A stretch of 64,000 bases of DNA from Salarchaeum japonicum_A (GCF_049705945.1 NZ_JBNAMV010000004.1:558001-622000), one strand, 5' to 3'; positions 23,259-31,925 are shown, counted from the stretch's first letter. The notes: generated from the sequence alone by a model not told the origin. Program-made: numbers and translations.

Positions 23259-24047
23259 ATGAGAGGAAAGCGGTTGGTGTCCCTGACGGTGGCGGGGCTC
23301 GGGTTGCTCGCGCTCGCGGTGACGCCCGCGGCGGCAGCCCCCTCGAACTCGCTGGACGCGATTAACAACGTGAGTAACGTTCTGCTCGCGGCCGCGCTCC
23401 CGATCACGATTCTCGTCGAGGCCGCGCTCTTCTACACCGTCTGGAAGTTCCGGAAATCGGACGAACCGAAACCAACGAAGGAGAACCGCCGACTCGAAAT
23501 CACGTGGACCGTCGCGACCGCCGTGGTCCTGCTGTTCGTCGGCCTCGCCGCGTACGGCGGCCTGGCCGCGCCCGGCGTCACCACGACGGGCGACACCGTG
23601 AACGACACGATGGCCCAAGAGGATCCCGTCGTCGTGGACGTCATCGCCTACCAGTGGGGCTGGCGGTTCGAGTACCCGGTCGGTAACGAGACCGTCACCG
23701 TGAACAGCACGGAGCAGACGCTCCAGAACTTCACGGTGAACAGCCAACTGGTGTTGCCGGACGACAGCACCGTCGTCCTCCGCCTGCACAGCGAGGACGT
23801 GCTGCACGCGGTGCACGTGCCCGCGCTCGGCCTGAAGCAGGACGTGATGCCGTCGCGCGTGAACGTCATGCAGACCACGCTCGACGACGCTGAGCGCGAC
23901 CAGCCGTACGTGCTCTACTGCGCCGAGTTCTGTGGCGCGGCGCACTCCCAGATGCTCGGGTCGGTGAAGGTCGTGAGCGACTCCGAGTACAAGCAGTTCC
24001 TCGCGGAGAACGGCGCGACGAACACCACCGCCAACGCGAGCGCGTAA
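23259..24047 (+). CDS. coxB: Cytochrome c oxidase subunit II
   Basis: Carries the CuA electron-entry site of the haem-copper oxidase. 262 residues: a cleavable-looking signal (residues 1-26, ending AAAAP), two membrane helices (about 40-62 and 82-104), then a cupredoxin domain. CuA ligands are H in DVLHAVHVP and the set in YCAEFCGAAHSQM (two Cys, the Glu between them, His and Met). YQWGWRFEYP is the aromatic entry patch. The domain may take electrons from halocyanin rather than cytochrome c, as is usual in haloarchaea. T-tract at 24063-24067 after the gene. Confidence 0.96.
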   Translation: MRGKRLVSLTVAGLGLLALAVTPAAAAPSNSLDAINNVSNVLLAAALPITILVEAALFYTVWKFRKSDEPKPTKENRRLEITWTVATAVVLLFVGLAAYGGLAAPGVTTTGDTVNDTMAQEDPVVVDVIAYQWGWRFEYPVGNETVTVNSTEQTLQNFTVNSQLVLPDDSTVVLRLHSEDVLHAVHVPALGLKQDVMPSRVNVMQTTLDDAERDQPYVLYCAEFCGAAHSQMLGSVKVVSDSEYKQFLAENGATNTTANASA

Positions 24048-24141
24048 CGCGACATACTCGCTGTTTTTCACGCGATTTCGCTGTCCCGTGTGGTTCGCTG
24101 TCGACACCAGACACTTCTCGCTGCGCTGACTACCTCGGGGT

Positions 24142-24783
24142 ATGCGCGTACTCGTCGCCGGTGCACACGGACAGGTCGGACGGCACGTCGTTCGGTTGCT
24201 CGCGGAACACGAGGACCACGAGCCAGTCGGACTCGTCCGCAAGCAGGAATACGTCGACGACGTGGCGTCTTGGGGTGGCGAACCGGTTCGGGGTGACGTG
24301 ACGGACCGTGAGAGCCTCGACAGTGCGTTCGCGGACTGCGACGCCGTCGTGTTCGCCGCGGGGTCGAGCGGCGAGGACGTGTGGGGCGTGGACCGGGACG
24401 GCGCGATGGCGTGCGTCGACGCCGCCGAAGCGACCGACACCGAGCGCTTCGTGATGCTGTCCGCGATGAACGCCGACCAGCCACAGGAGAGCCCGGAGGC
24501 GCTCCGCGAGTACTTGCGGGCGAAAGCAGCGGCGGACGACTACCTCCGCGAGAGCGAACTCACGTACACGGTCGTGCGGCCGGGCGCGCTCAGCGACGAC
24601 CCCGGCACGGGCCGCATCCGAGTGGGCGCGGACCTCGACCGCGACGACGCCACGATTCCCCGCGAGGACACCGCCGCGACGCTCGTTGAAACGCTCACTG
24701 TCGAGGAGACGAACGGCACGACGTTCGAACTCCTGAGAGGCGATACGGCCATCGAGACGGCGCTCCGCGGTCTCGACAGCTGA
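24142..24783 (+). CDS. NAD(P)-binding atypical SDR
   Basis: 213 residues with N-terminal VLVAGAHGQVGRHVVRLL, the GxxGxxG dinucleotide site of the atypical short-chain dehydrogenases with NAD(P)H-binding fold (SDR_a5/NmrA-like). MLSAMNADQPQ and YLRAKAAADDYLRESELTYTVVRPGAL are family blocks; the Tyr-Lys pair of classical SDRs is not present in its usual form. Such proteins are often sensors or flavin/biliverdin-reductase-like enzymes. It interrupts the oxidase cluster between subunits II and III without clear functional tie. Confidence 0.83.
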   Translation: MRVLVAGAHGQVGRHVVRLLAEHEDHEPVGLVRKQEYVDDVASWGGEPVRGDVTDRESLDSAFADCDAVVFAAGSSGEDVWGVDRDGAMACVDAAEATDTERFVMLSAMNADQPQESPEALREYLRAKAAADDYLRESELTYTVVRPGALSDDPGTGRIRVGADLDRDDATIPREDTAATLVETLTVEETNGTTFELLRGDTAIETALRGLDS

Positions 24784-24870
24784 CTCGGAGGCGCCGTGTC
24801 TCGATTGCGGGCGACGCATTCGAGGGAGCTCGCGCTATAGGGTGGCGTCGAAACGAAAGAAGACCGGTGG

Positions 24871-25743
24871 TTAGAGGCTGGCGCCGAGGCCGGTGCCGAG
24901 CTGGCCGCCGACGTAGAGCGCGAGCACGAGGAAGATCCAGACGGCGTCGACGAAGTGCCAGTACCAGGAAACCGTGGTGATGGCGGCGTGGCGCTCGCTG
25001 GAGAACTGGCCGCGGATGGCGCGGACGAGGACGATACCGATGAGGAGCACACCGAGCGTCACGTGGAGCCCGTGGAGGCCGGTGAGGCCGAAGAACGCGC
25101 TCCCGAAGATACCCTCGCTGAGCGTGAAGCCCTCGTGGACGATGAACTCGTAGTACTCGTACACCTGGCCGCCGAGGAAGACGATGCCGAGGAGGAGCGT
25201 GACGGCGAGCCCCGCGACGAACCCGCGGTGGTCGTCCTTCGCGAGGCGTTTCTCCGCCCAGTGGAAGGTGAAGCTGGAGAGGATGAGCAGGATGGTGTTC
25301 AGGACGACGAGCGACCCGAAGATACCGCCGTGTGGAAGCGTCCCTTCGCCCCACGCGCCGGAGCGGATGAAGAAGTAGTACGCGAACCCGCCGCCGAACG
25401 TCGCGATGTCCGTGGCGAGGAACAACACCATCCCCCAGCGCAGGCTCTTGCCCTCGTTGTGGGATTCGTTGTCCCAGAACTTGTACGTGAAGGCGTGGTA
25501 TATCCAGCCGAACAGCCCGAACACGAATACGACGGCGGAGAACCCGAACACCGCGATGCCGGGTGTGGTACTGCCGAGGAGGTTGTTGTCCCCGTGCGCG
25601 AAGACGTAGAGCATCGCGCCGAGGTAGAGGCCGCTCGCGCCGATAGCGCCGATGAACGGCCACCAACTCGCTTCACCGTAGCCGCGCGGGAAGTCACGGA
25701 CGGCTGGCAGGAAGCCGTGTCCGCCTGACTCGTCTGCGGTCAT
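24871..25743 (-). CDS. coxC: Cytochrome c oxidase subunit III
   Basis: 290 residues, seven predicted membrane helices, standing alone rather than fused to subunit I. Recognisable blocks are SWWPFIGAIGASGLYLG, FLATDIATFGGGFAYYFFIRSG (with the acidic helix-III region), GLHGLHVTLGVLLIG and the C-terminal YWHFVDAVWIFLVLALYVG, which is the COX3 signature. Start ATG 25743 lies behind TTTTTGG (plus 25771-25776 A run); the frame to 25815 crosses it. It is convergent with the SDR gene and divergent from the following membrane protein gene. Confidence 0.94.
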   Translation of the reverse strand: MTADESGGHGFLPAVRDFPRGYGEASWWPFIGAIGASGLYLGAMLYVFAHGDNNLLGSTTPGIAVFGFSAVVFVFGLFGWIYHAFTYKFWDNESHNEGKSLRWGMVLFLATDIATFGGGFAYYFFIRSGAWGEGTLPHGGIFGSLVVLNTILLILSSFTFHWAEKRLAKDDHRGFVAGLAVTLLLGIVFLGGQVYEYYEFIVHEGFTLSEGIFGSAFFGLTGLHGLHVTLGVLLIGIVLVRAIRGQFSSERHAAITTVSWYWHFVDAVWIFLVLALYVGGQLGTGLGASL

Positions 25744-25829
25744 ATAGCCGGCTGTTGTTCGGCGACCACCAAAAAGCCTCCCAACCGCGTTTCGAAACCG
25801 ACAGTACCCCGGCACGCGAAACCGCGAGT

Positions 25830-27200
25830 ATGAGTGGCCGGCTTCGCGCCGTCACGGGAACCGCCGCCGTGGTGAGTGCGCTCGTCGCGTTCACTGGCAC
25901 GGCGCTCGCGCACTCGGGCGGGCTGTCGGGCGCGGCGCCGGACCGGCTGGCGGTGCCGACGTGGCTGTTCCTGTTCACGGGCGGCGGCGTCGTCGGCGCG
26001 TCCTTCCTGCTCGCGAGCTTCGCGACCGACCGTGCGTTCATCGAACACGTGCACGAACTCGGCCGCCGCGTCCGGGTTCCCGGGTCCGCGCTCGCGTGGC
26101 TCGGCCGGCTCGTCGGCCTCGGCGGACTGTTGCTCGTCGTCGTCTCGGGCTTTTTCGGGCCGACAGCGCCGATGGAGTCCGCGGCTATCGTGGTCGTGTG
26201 GGCGGGCTGGTGGGCGGGCTACGCGATGACGACGTACCTCGTCGGGAACACGTGGCCCGCCGTCGACCCGTTCCGCACGCTCGCCCGCCCGCTCGGCGAC
26301 GGCGTCCGCGAGTACCCCGAGCGACTCGGCGCGTGGCCGAGCGTCGCGTTCCTCCTCGTGCTCGTGTACGTCGAAGTGACGAGTCCGCTCGCGGACGACC
26401 CGCGCGTCCTCGCCGCGGTCGCGCTGGCCTACCTCGCGGTCGCGCTCGCCGGGAGCGCCGCCTTCGGCGTCGCGGACTGGTTCGAACGCGTCGACCCGAT
26501 CTCCCGCATCTTCCGGCTGTACGGCGCGGTCGCGCCGATTACGCGGACCGACGACGGACTCCGTCTGCGGTTGCCGGGCGCGGGATTGGTCGACGACTTG
26601 CTCGCGGACCGCTCCGAAGTCGGGTTCGTCGTCGCGCTCGTCTGGGCGACCACGTTCGACGGCCTCACGTCCACGCCGGTCTGGACCGACCTCGCGGAGA
26701 GAGTCGTTCCCGCAGGCGTCCCCGCGCCCGTCCTGTACACGGGCGCGCTCGTCGGCGGCTACCTCGTCTTCCTCGGAGTCTATCGGGCGTCCGCGCGGCT
26801 CGCGCGCCGAACCGCGCCGACGTACCGGACAGCCGCGGACATCGCGCGACTGTTCGCGCCGTCACTGCTCGCGATAGCCGCCGCCTACCACCTCGCGCAC
26901 TACCTCACGTACTTCCTCGCGCTCTCCCCGCTGCTCGTGCACGCGCTCGTCACGCCGCTCACCGCAGGGACCGTGCCCGGCCTCACGATTCCGGGCTGGC
27001 TGCAGGCCGTCCCGGTCGTGTCCGTGCTCGTCGGCCACCTGCTCGCCATCTGGGTCGCGCACAGCATCGCGTTCGAGACGTTCCCGAGCCGGATTCAGGC
27101 GCTCCGCAGCCAGTACGCGGTCACGCTCGTGATGGTGCTGTACACGATGACGAGCCTCTGGATCGTCACCCAGCCCGAACTCCCCACTCCCTACGTATGA
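25830..27200 (+). CDS. Polytopic membrane protein linked to the oxidase cluster
   Basis: 456 residues with about ten to twelve membrane helices. An N-terminal signal-like helix ends at TALAHSGGLSGAAPDR, followed by alternating apolar helices; histidines occur in HVHELGRR, YHLAHYLTYFLAL, LLVHALVTPL and VAHSIAFETF, some of them within membrane segments where they could bind haem or copper. I do not recognise a named family; similar proteins sit in haloarchaeal oxidase clusters, so copper handling or oxidase assembly is a fair guess. Its stop overlaps the next start by 4 bp. Confidence 0.75.
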   Translation: MSGRLRAVTGTAAVVSALVAFTGTALAHSGGLSGAAPDRLAVPTWLFLFTGGGVVGASFLLASFATDRAFIEHVHELGRRVRVPGSALAWLGRLVGLGGLLLVVVSGFFGPTAPMESAAIVVVWAGWWAGYAMTTYLVGNTWPAVDPFRTLARPLGDGVREYPERLGAWPSVAFLLVLVYVEVTSPLADDPRVLAAVALAYLAVALAGSAAFGVADWFERVDPISRIFRLYGAVAPITRTDDGLRLRLPGAGLVDDLLADRSEVGFVVALVWATTFDGLTSTPVWTDLAERVVPAGVPAPVLYTGALVGGYLVFLGVYRASARLARRTAPTYRTAADIARLFAPSLLAIAAAYHLAHYLTYFLALSPLLVHALVTPLTAGTVPGLTIPGWLQAVPVVSVLVGHLLAIWVAHSIAFETFPSRIQALRSQYAVTLVMVLYTMTSLWIVTQPELPTPYV

Positions 27201-27454
27201 CCGACACACACGCGCCCGAAAACGCGGATGCATCGACCTGTCCGCACTGCGGGATGGCGTTCCCCACGGAGACGATTCGCGACCTCCACATCGGCCGCAG
27301 CCACCGCGACGCGATGCGCGACGGGGAACGCGACGCCTACGAGGAGGCCTACCACGAGGACGCCGACGACCTCCGGCTGTTCCAGTACAAGGCGCTCGGG
27401 GCGTTGGTCCTCGTCTACTTCTTCTTCCTCATCACGTACGCAGTCGCCGCGTAA
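27197..27454 (+). CDS. Zinc-finger membrane protein
   Basis: 85 residues. Residues about 13-34 form a C2H2 finger (CPHCGMAFPTETIRDLHIGRSH), which keeps both Cys and both His. The middle (about 35-62) is very acidic and helical (YEEAYHEDADDLRLFQYKAL), and residues about 64-84 are a membrane helix (LVLVYFFFLITYAVAA). So the finger is tethered to the membrane on the cytoplasmic side. The ATG overlaps the stop of the preceding polytopic protein, which points to a joint role in the oxidase region. Confidence 0.82.
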   Translation: MTDTHAPENADASTCPHCGMAFPTETIRDLHIGRSHRDAMRDGERDAYEEAYHEDADDLRLFQYKALGALVLVYFFFLITYAVAA

Positions 27455-27493
27455 ACGATGGGTTTTCTAAGCCTCCCGGCCCAACTTCAGGGC

Positions 27494-27850
27494 ATGGAAG
27501 AACAACCCGGACTGAGCGACCAGTACCGGCGGTCGAGTCCGTGGCCGATGTTCATCGCGCTCGGGTTCGTGCTCTCCGAGCTCGGCATTCTGTTCGGCGG
27601 CGCGCTCGTCCCGATCGCCGTCGGGGGCGTCGTTCTCCTCGAAGCGAGCGTCATCGGCATCCTCCGCGAGTCCGACTACGCGTCGACGCTCTGGGCGCCC
27701 GCACTCGGTATCGGCGCGCTGTTCGCGCTCGCCGGCGGCGCACTCTTCTACTGGGGCCTTCGCATCCGCGCCGTGACCGTCGTCAGCGCCGGCGTCATCG
27801 CGTTCCTCGCCGGCATCGGGTTCTGGCTCGACGAGACTGGCCGGCTCTGA
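27494..27850 (+). CDS. Small membrane protein of the oxidase cluster
   Basis: 118 residues, four predicted helices starting at WPMFIALGFVLSELGILFGG, then PIAVGGVVLLEASVIGIL, LGIGALFALAGGALFYWG and TVVSAGVIAFLAGIGFWL. Start ATG 27494 follows TTTTCTAA (27463-27470); the in-frame ATG at 27458 would put the promoter inside the coding region. Family not recognised with confidence. Its position between other small membrane genes and coxA suggests an accessory subunit or assembly role. Confidence 0.72.
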   Translation: MEEQPGLSDQYRRSSPWPMFIALGFVLSELGILFGGALVPIAVGGVVLLEASVIGILRESDYASTLWAPALGIGALFALAGGALFYWGLRIRAVTVVSAGVIAFLAGIGFWLDETGRL

Positions 27851-27886
27851 AAAGATATTTCCGTCGCCGGCGCGCACAGCCGACTA

Positions 27887-28105
27887 ATGACCGCCAACCT
27901 GCTCGACAAGGACGTGCTCCTCGACCTGACGGTCAACTTCGTCCCCCTCGCGATACTCGCGTTCTTCACCGCGATGTTCGTGGTGTTCAACCCCTGGGCT
28001 GACGAAGGCCTGTTCGGGCTCGTCCTCCAGTACGCGCTCCTGGTACTGCCGTTCATCGCGCTCGCAATCCTGACGTACGCCGCCGCGAAACGCATCGAAG
28101 AATAG
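27887..28105 (+). CDS. Small membrane protein upstream of coxA
   Basis: 72 residues with two helices, about 17-36 (FVPLAILAFFTAMFVVFNPW) and 44-66 (LVLQYALLVLPFIALAILTY), and a charged C-terminus AAKRIEE. ATG 27887 is 26-34 bp after AAGATATTT (27852-27860). It ends 56 bp before coxA. In shape it resembles the small subunit IV-type or linker subunits of haem-copper oxidases, but homology cannot be shown from sequence reading alone. Confidence 0.72.
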   Translation: MTANLLDKDVLLDLTVNFVPLAILAFFTAMFVVFNPWADEGLFGLVLQYALLVLPFIALAILTYAAAKRIEE

Positions 28106-28130
28106 TCCCAGACGCAGGCGGAACCTAACC

Positions 28131-28140
28131 TTTCTTTACG
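28131..28140 (+). promoter_or_regulatory. T-rich promoter element of coxA
   Basis: TTTCTTTACG, 22-31 bp before the coxA ATG at 28162. The gap to the upstream small membrane gene is short, so readthrough from it is also possible. Confidence 0.5.
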
Positions 28141-28161
28141 CTCCGGTCCGCAGTCTCGTAC

Positions 28162-29997
28162 ATGGAACTCACCCCGCAACTGGTGCTCACCGTGTTGATG
28201 GGGGTGCTCCTCGTGGCCGTGGCCGGCTGGCTCACGCGTCTCGAGGACTGGCGCTCCTACTCCCCTGTCGGTGGCGGCGGTCACGGCGAGGGAACTGCAT
28301 ACGGGCACGCGGAGAAACCGAGCGGTCTTACTCGGTGGCTAACGACAGTTGACCACAAGGACATCGGTATCATGTACCTCGTGTACAGCATCGTTACGCT
28401 CCTCTGGGGCGGTATGTCGGCGATGCTGATGCGGTTCGAGCTCATCACCCCCGAGATGGACTTCCTCAATACCGTCGGCGGCCTGCTCGGCGGTATCGGC
28501 GGGGCGACGCTCTACAACGGCCTTCTCACCACGCACGGGATCACGATGCTGTTCCTGTTCGCCGCGCCGCTGGCGTTCGCGTTCGGGAACTACGTCATCC
28601 CGATTCTGGTGGACGCGGACGACATGGCGTTCCCGCGCATCAACGCCATCGCGTTCTGGATTCTTCCGTTCGCGACCTTCCTCATCTGGGCGGGCTACTT
28701 CCTGAAACCGCTCGGAATCGACGTTATCCCGGCAGCGACGAGCTGGACGATGTATCCCCCGATAACGGGGAAATCGGCGGCTGAAGGCGCGCTTTACCTT
28801 CCGAACCCGGGCGTCGACCTGATGCTTCTCGGCCTGCACCTCTCCGGTATCGCGACGACGATGGCGGGTATCAACTTCATCGCGACCATCGTCGCTGAGC
28901 GCAACGTCGCCTGGAAGAAGCTCGACATCTTCAGCTGGACGGTGCTCACGACGAGCGGCATCATCCTGTTCGCGTTCCCGCTGCTCGGCGCGGCGATCAT
29001 CATGCTGCTGCTTGACCGGAACTTCGGCACGACGTTCTTCACCGTCGAGGGCGGTGGAACGATGCTCTGGCAGCACCTCTTCTGGTTCTTCGGCCACCCA
29101 GAGGTGTACATCCTCGTGCTGCCGCCGATGGGCGTCCTGAGCCTGCTCATCCCGAAGTTCTCGGGTCGGAAGCTGTTCGGGTTCAAGTTCGTCGTGTACT
29201 CGACGCTCGCAATCGGCGTCCTCTCCTTCGGCGTGTGGGCGCACCACATGTTCACGACGGGGATGGACCCCCGGCTCCGCGCGAGCTTCATGGCCGTCTC
29301 GCTCGCTATCGCGATACCGAGCGCGGTGAAGACGTTCAACTGGATTACGACGATGTGGAACGGGAAGATACGGCTGACCGCACCGATGCTGTTCTGCGTC
29401 GGCGCGCTCCAGAACTTCATCCTCGGCGGCGTGACGGGCGTGTTCCTCGCGTCCATCCCGTTCGACCTCCTGATGCACGACACCTACTACGTGGTCGGTC
29501 ACTTCCACCTCATCGTGTTCGGGATGATCGGGTTCGCGCTGTTCGCCGCGACGTACTACTACTTCCCGCTCATCACGGGCCGCCTCTACAATAAGAAGCT
29601 CGCACAGTGGCACTTCTGGCTCTCCATCATCGGCGGGAACGTCACGTTCATCGCCATGCTCATCCTCGGCTACGGCGGGATGCCGCGTCGGTACGCGACG
29701 TTCGACATCTCGATGGTCGCCGGGAACCACGAGGCGCTGCAGAGCCTGTTCGTCAGCGGGCACGGCATCGCGACGCTCGGCGCGGTCATCATGGCCGTCG
29801 GACAGGTCATCTGGCTCTGGAACATGGTTCAGTCCTTCCGCGGCGGCAAGCGCGTCGAGGACGGTGACCCGTGGAACCTGAAAGAGACGGACCAGTTCAC
29901 GCGCGAGTGGGCGTGGTTCGAGCAGAAACTTCAGACGAAACTCCCTGACGGCGGCGAGGAAGACGCGGAGGCGGACGCGGCGCAGTCCGCCGACTGA
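28162..29997 (+). CDS. coxA: Cytochrome c oxidase subunit I
   Basis: Catalytic subunit of a haem-copper oxidase, 611 residues. An extra N-terminal helix (residues 1-25) and glycine-rich linker precede the family start VDHKDIGIMYLVYSIV. Haem a ligand His is in TTHGITMLFLFAAP; the CuB site is FGHPEVYILVLP with the His-Glu-Val-Tyr cross-link, followed by the HH pair in WAHHMFTTGM; the haem a and a3 histidines are in VGHFHLIVFG. The HPEVY tyrosine indicates type A. The K-pathway lysine helix and PRRYATFD block near the C-terminus are present. Works with coxB (23.3 kb) and coxC (24.9 kb). Confidence 0.97.
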   Translation: MELTPQLVLTVLMGVLLVAVAGWLTRLEDWRSYSPVGGGGHGEGTAYGHAEKPSGLTRWLTTVDHKDIGIMYLVYSIVTLLWGGMSAMLMRFELITPEMDFLNTVGGLLGGIGGATLYNGLLTTHGITMLFLFAAPLAFAFGNYVIPILVDADDMAFPRINAIAFWILPFATFLIWAGYFLKPLGIDVIPAATSWTMYPPITGKSAAEGALYLPNPGVDLMLLGLHLSGIATTMAGINFIATIVAERNVAWKKLDIFSWTVLTTSGIILFAFPLLGAAIIMLLLDRNFGTTFFTVEGGGTMLWQHLFWFFGHPEVYILVLPPMGVLSLLIPKFSGRKLFGFKFVVYSTLAIGVLSFGVWAHHMFTTGMDPRLRASFMAVSLAIAIPSAVKTFNWITTMWNGKIRLTAPMLFCVGALQNFILGGVTGVFLASIPFDLLMHDTYYVVGHFHLIVFGMIGFALFAATYYYFPLITGRLYNKKLAQWHFWLSIIGGNVTFIAMLILGYGGMPRRYATFDISMVAGNHEALQSLFVSGHGIATLGAVIMAVGQVIWLWNMVQSFRGGKRVEDGDPWNLKETDQFTREWAWFEQKLQTKLPDGGEEDAEADAAQSAD

Positions 29998-30027
29998 CTT
30001 CGAAAATCTCGGTTTCGGTTCTCCGTT

Positions 30028-30114
30028 TTAGTTCAGTACGAGGACGAATCCCGTGACGAACATGAGGAGTGCGACACCGATGAGTGTGACCAAGAGGATG
30101 TCCGACTCGTCCAT
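30028..30114 (-). CDS. 28-residue single-span membrane peptide
   Basis: Very short frame: MDESDILLVTLIGVALLM followed by FVTGFVLVLN and a TAA stop. Four polar, acidic residues are followed by one hydrophobic helix that fills the rest. A TATA-like GGCTTTTG (plus 30139-30146) lies 25-32 bp before its ATG, the spacing of haloarchaeal leaderless genes. It sits just downstream of coxA on the opposite strand. It resembles small subunits of haem-copper oxidases in size and shape; whether it is one is inference. Confidence 0.55.
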   Translation of the reverse strand: MDESDILLVTLIGVALLMFVTGFVLVLN

Positions 30115-30138
30115 AGTCGATTCTGCGGGACGAGAGCG

Positions 30139-30146
30139 CAAAAGCC
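30139..30146. promoter_or_regulatory. Shared divergent TATA-like element
   Basis: CAAAAGCC. On the minus strand it is 25-32 bp before the ATG of the 28-residue peptide, and on the plus strand about 28-34 bp before a GTG at 30174. One A/T box may serve both directions. Confidence 0.45.
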
Positions 30147-30173
30147 TACTCACTCCGGCCGCAAGCAGTTCGT

Positions 30174-30434
30174 GTGCGCGAAGAAACGTCCGGTCGGCGC
30201 GTCATCAAGACGATGTACGTAGTGACCATTCTGGTCATTGGTGTGTTCGGCTACCTCATCGGTCTCGCAATCCAACCCCGGCTCGAGGAACTGGGCGTGT
30301 CGTCGATCGGCGTGGGGCCGCTGATGCTCTCGATGTCCCCGCTGAATCTCGCGGTTCTCGGGATGGTGCTGGTCGGTTCGGGGCTCACGGTCGCGTTCGG
30401 ACTGGTGGCGCTCGTCTCCCGGTATAAGGCCTAG
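30174..30434 (+). CDS. Small membrane protein
   Basis: 86 residues with two membrane helices, about 14-32 (MYVVTILVIGVFGYLIGLA) and 58-80 (LAVLGMVLVGSGLTVAFGLV). The N-terminus is basic and acidic mixed (MREETSGRRVIKT). The GTG at 30174 fits the upstream A-rich element; an ATG at 30213 (MYVVTI) is the alternative and would leave no cytoplasmic tail. Its stop overlaps the convergent HAD gene by 4 bp. Family not recognised. Confidence 0.7.
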   Translation: MREETSGRRVIKTMYVVTILVIGVFGYLIGLAIQPRLEELGVSSIGVGPLMLSMSPLNLAVLGMVLVGSGLTVAFGLVALVSRYKA

Positions 30435-31096
30435 AACGCGTCCGGGAGCGCGGCGAGCGACTCGACTTCAATGGTCGCAGCGCCGCCGACGCGTTCTTCG
30501 GGGTCGTTGTTCCGGTTCACCCAGGCGGCGTTCATGCCGGCGTTCGAGGCGCCGGCGACGTCCCACGCGTTGGAGGAGACGAGCCAGCATTCGTCGAGGG
30601 CTCGGTCGAGTTCGCTCGCGGCGTGTTCGTACACTGCGGGCGACGGTTTGAACGTGGAGACGGTGTCCGCGCTGAGAATTCGGGAGACGCGTTCGTCGAT
30701 TCCGGTGGTGCTAGCGAGCGTTTCGAGCATCTCGGGGTTGCCGTTGGAGAGAACGGCGAGGTCGAACTCGCCTTGGAGGTCGTCGAGCGCGTCGAGTGCG
30801 TCGGGAAACGGGTCGAGAGTGTCGTAGGCGTCGAGGATGCGGTTTCGCGTCTCCTCGCTCGGCGATTCGTTGTGGCGGGCGAGCGCGTAGTCGAGCGCGT
30901 CCGCCGTGACCGCGCGGAACGTCGCGTAGTCGTTCATCTGGGAGCGCTGCTGCGCGTAGGAGAGTTGGCGTCGTCGCCACGTCGCGTCGATGTTCGCCGC
31001 GTGCGCGGCGCTCGCGTCGAGTTCGCGACGGAGCGCGGCGGTGACGCTGGACGTGTCGCAGAGCGTGCCGTACATGTCGAAGCAGAGCGCGTCCAT
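30431..31096 (-). CDS. Haloacid dehalogenase, type II (HAD hydrolase)
   Basis: 221 residues. Motif I is FDMYGTLCDT with the nucleophilic Asp, motif II is VLSNGNPEML, motif III lysine is in FKPSPAVYEHAA, and motif IV appears as VSSNAWDVAGASNAGM. WVNRNND-type end (AAWVNRNNDPEERVGG) is typical of L-2-haloacid dehalogenases. True substrate may be a small phosphate ester. ATG 31096 (MDALCFDMYGTL) is the family start and leaves a short leader after the ATAATC box near 31143-31148; ATG 31138 is too close to that box. Confidence 0.88.
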   Translation of the reverse strand: MDALCFDMYGTLCDTSSVTAALRRELDASAAHAANIDATWRRRQLSYAQQRSQMNDYATFRAVTADALDYALARHNESPSEETRNRILDAYDTLDPFPDALDALDDLQGEFDLAVLSNGNPEMLETLASTTGIDERVSRILSADTVSTFKPSPAVYEHAASELDRALDECWLVSSNAWDVAGASNAGMNAAWVNRNNDPEERVGGAATIEVESLAALPDAF

Positions 31097-31142
31097 GCGA
31101 GCCGTTTCTGGCGCGAGTGACAAAGTCGTGTCCGCCATCCGG

Positions 31143-31148
31143 ATTATG
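31143..31148. promoter_or_regulatory. Divergent TATA-like element between HAD and GNAT genes
   Basis: ATTATG on the plus strand, CATAAT on the minus. It is 25-30 bp before the GNAT ATG (31173) and about 47 bp before the HAD ATG (31096), so it can serve both, the second with a short leader. Confidence 0.5.
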
Positions 31149-31172
31149 TGTCTGGGCGTGCTACTCGAGAGC

Positions 31173-31921
31173 ATGGAGGTTCGTGCTGCGGCCGACGGCG
31201 ACGCGGAGGAGATTCGGACAGTCGCTCGCGCGTCGCTCGACGCGTCCTACGCGGACGCGCTCGGCGAGGACGCGGTCGAGGCTCTGGTGGCGGACTGGTA
31301 TGCGCTGGACCGCGTCGCGGACCGCATCAACGACGAGGGAACGTTCTACGTCGTCGCCCAATCCGACGGTGGCGTAGTCGGGTTCGTCGAAGTGGAACTC
31401 GACGAGCCGAACGAGTCCGCCGCCGAAATCCAGTGGCTGCACGTCCATCCCGACAGCCGCGGCGAGGGCGTCGGCGCGGCACTCCTCGAGGACGCGGAGG
31501 AGCGCGCGCTCGAACGCGGCGCGAACCGCGTCGAGGGCGTCGTGCTCGCCGCGAACGACGACGGAAACGCGTTCTACCACGCGCACGGCTACGAGCGCGT
31601 CGGCACGCACACTGTCGAGGTCGGCGGCGAGTCGTTCGACGAGCACACGTACGTGAAGCGCCGCGACGCCGACGGCCCGACGGAATCCCTCGAAGAGCAC
31701 GATGTGGATGGCGAGACCGTGTACGTCGCGCTCGACGAGCGCGAGCGCGGGAGCGAAGCGGCGTTCTACACGGCGTACACTGACGCGGAGCGAGAGCACC
31801 GCTACGGCTACTACTGTTCGAACTTCGGGAGCTTCGACACCGTGATGAACTCGATGGAGCGCGTGGAGTGCGCGGACTGCGAGAACAGCCGGAAGCCGAG
31901 CCGGTGGGACGCGGCCTACCT

Positions 31922-31925
<4 letters not shown>
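31173..31925 (+). CDS. GNAT acetyltransferase with C-terminal Cys-rich domain
   Basis: 250 residues. The GNAT fold covers about 1-160: VRAAADGDAEEIRTVARA, EIQWLHVHPDSRGEGVGAALL (the acetyl-CoA binding RGxGxG loop) and FYHAHGYERVGT. The C-terminal 80 residues (DUF5816-like) end in YYCSNFGSFDTVMNSMERVECADCENSRKPSRW; three cysteines and the compact ending suggest a small metal-binding module. The target amine is unknown. ATG 31173 is at leaderless distance from the shared TATA-like element. The 3' end overlaps the mutase gene by 4 bp at a palindromic CTAG. Confidence 0.86.

Noticed and set aside
27458..27493. Upstream ATG start for the small membrane protein at 27494
   Set aside because: The added residues would cover the TTTTCTAA box that is at the right distance for the later ATG.
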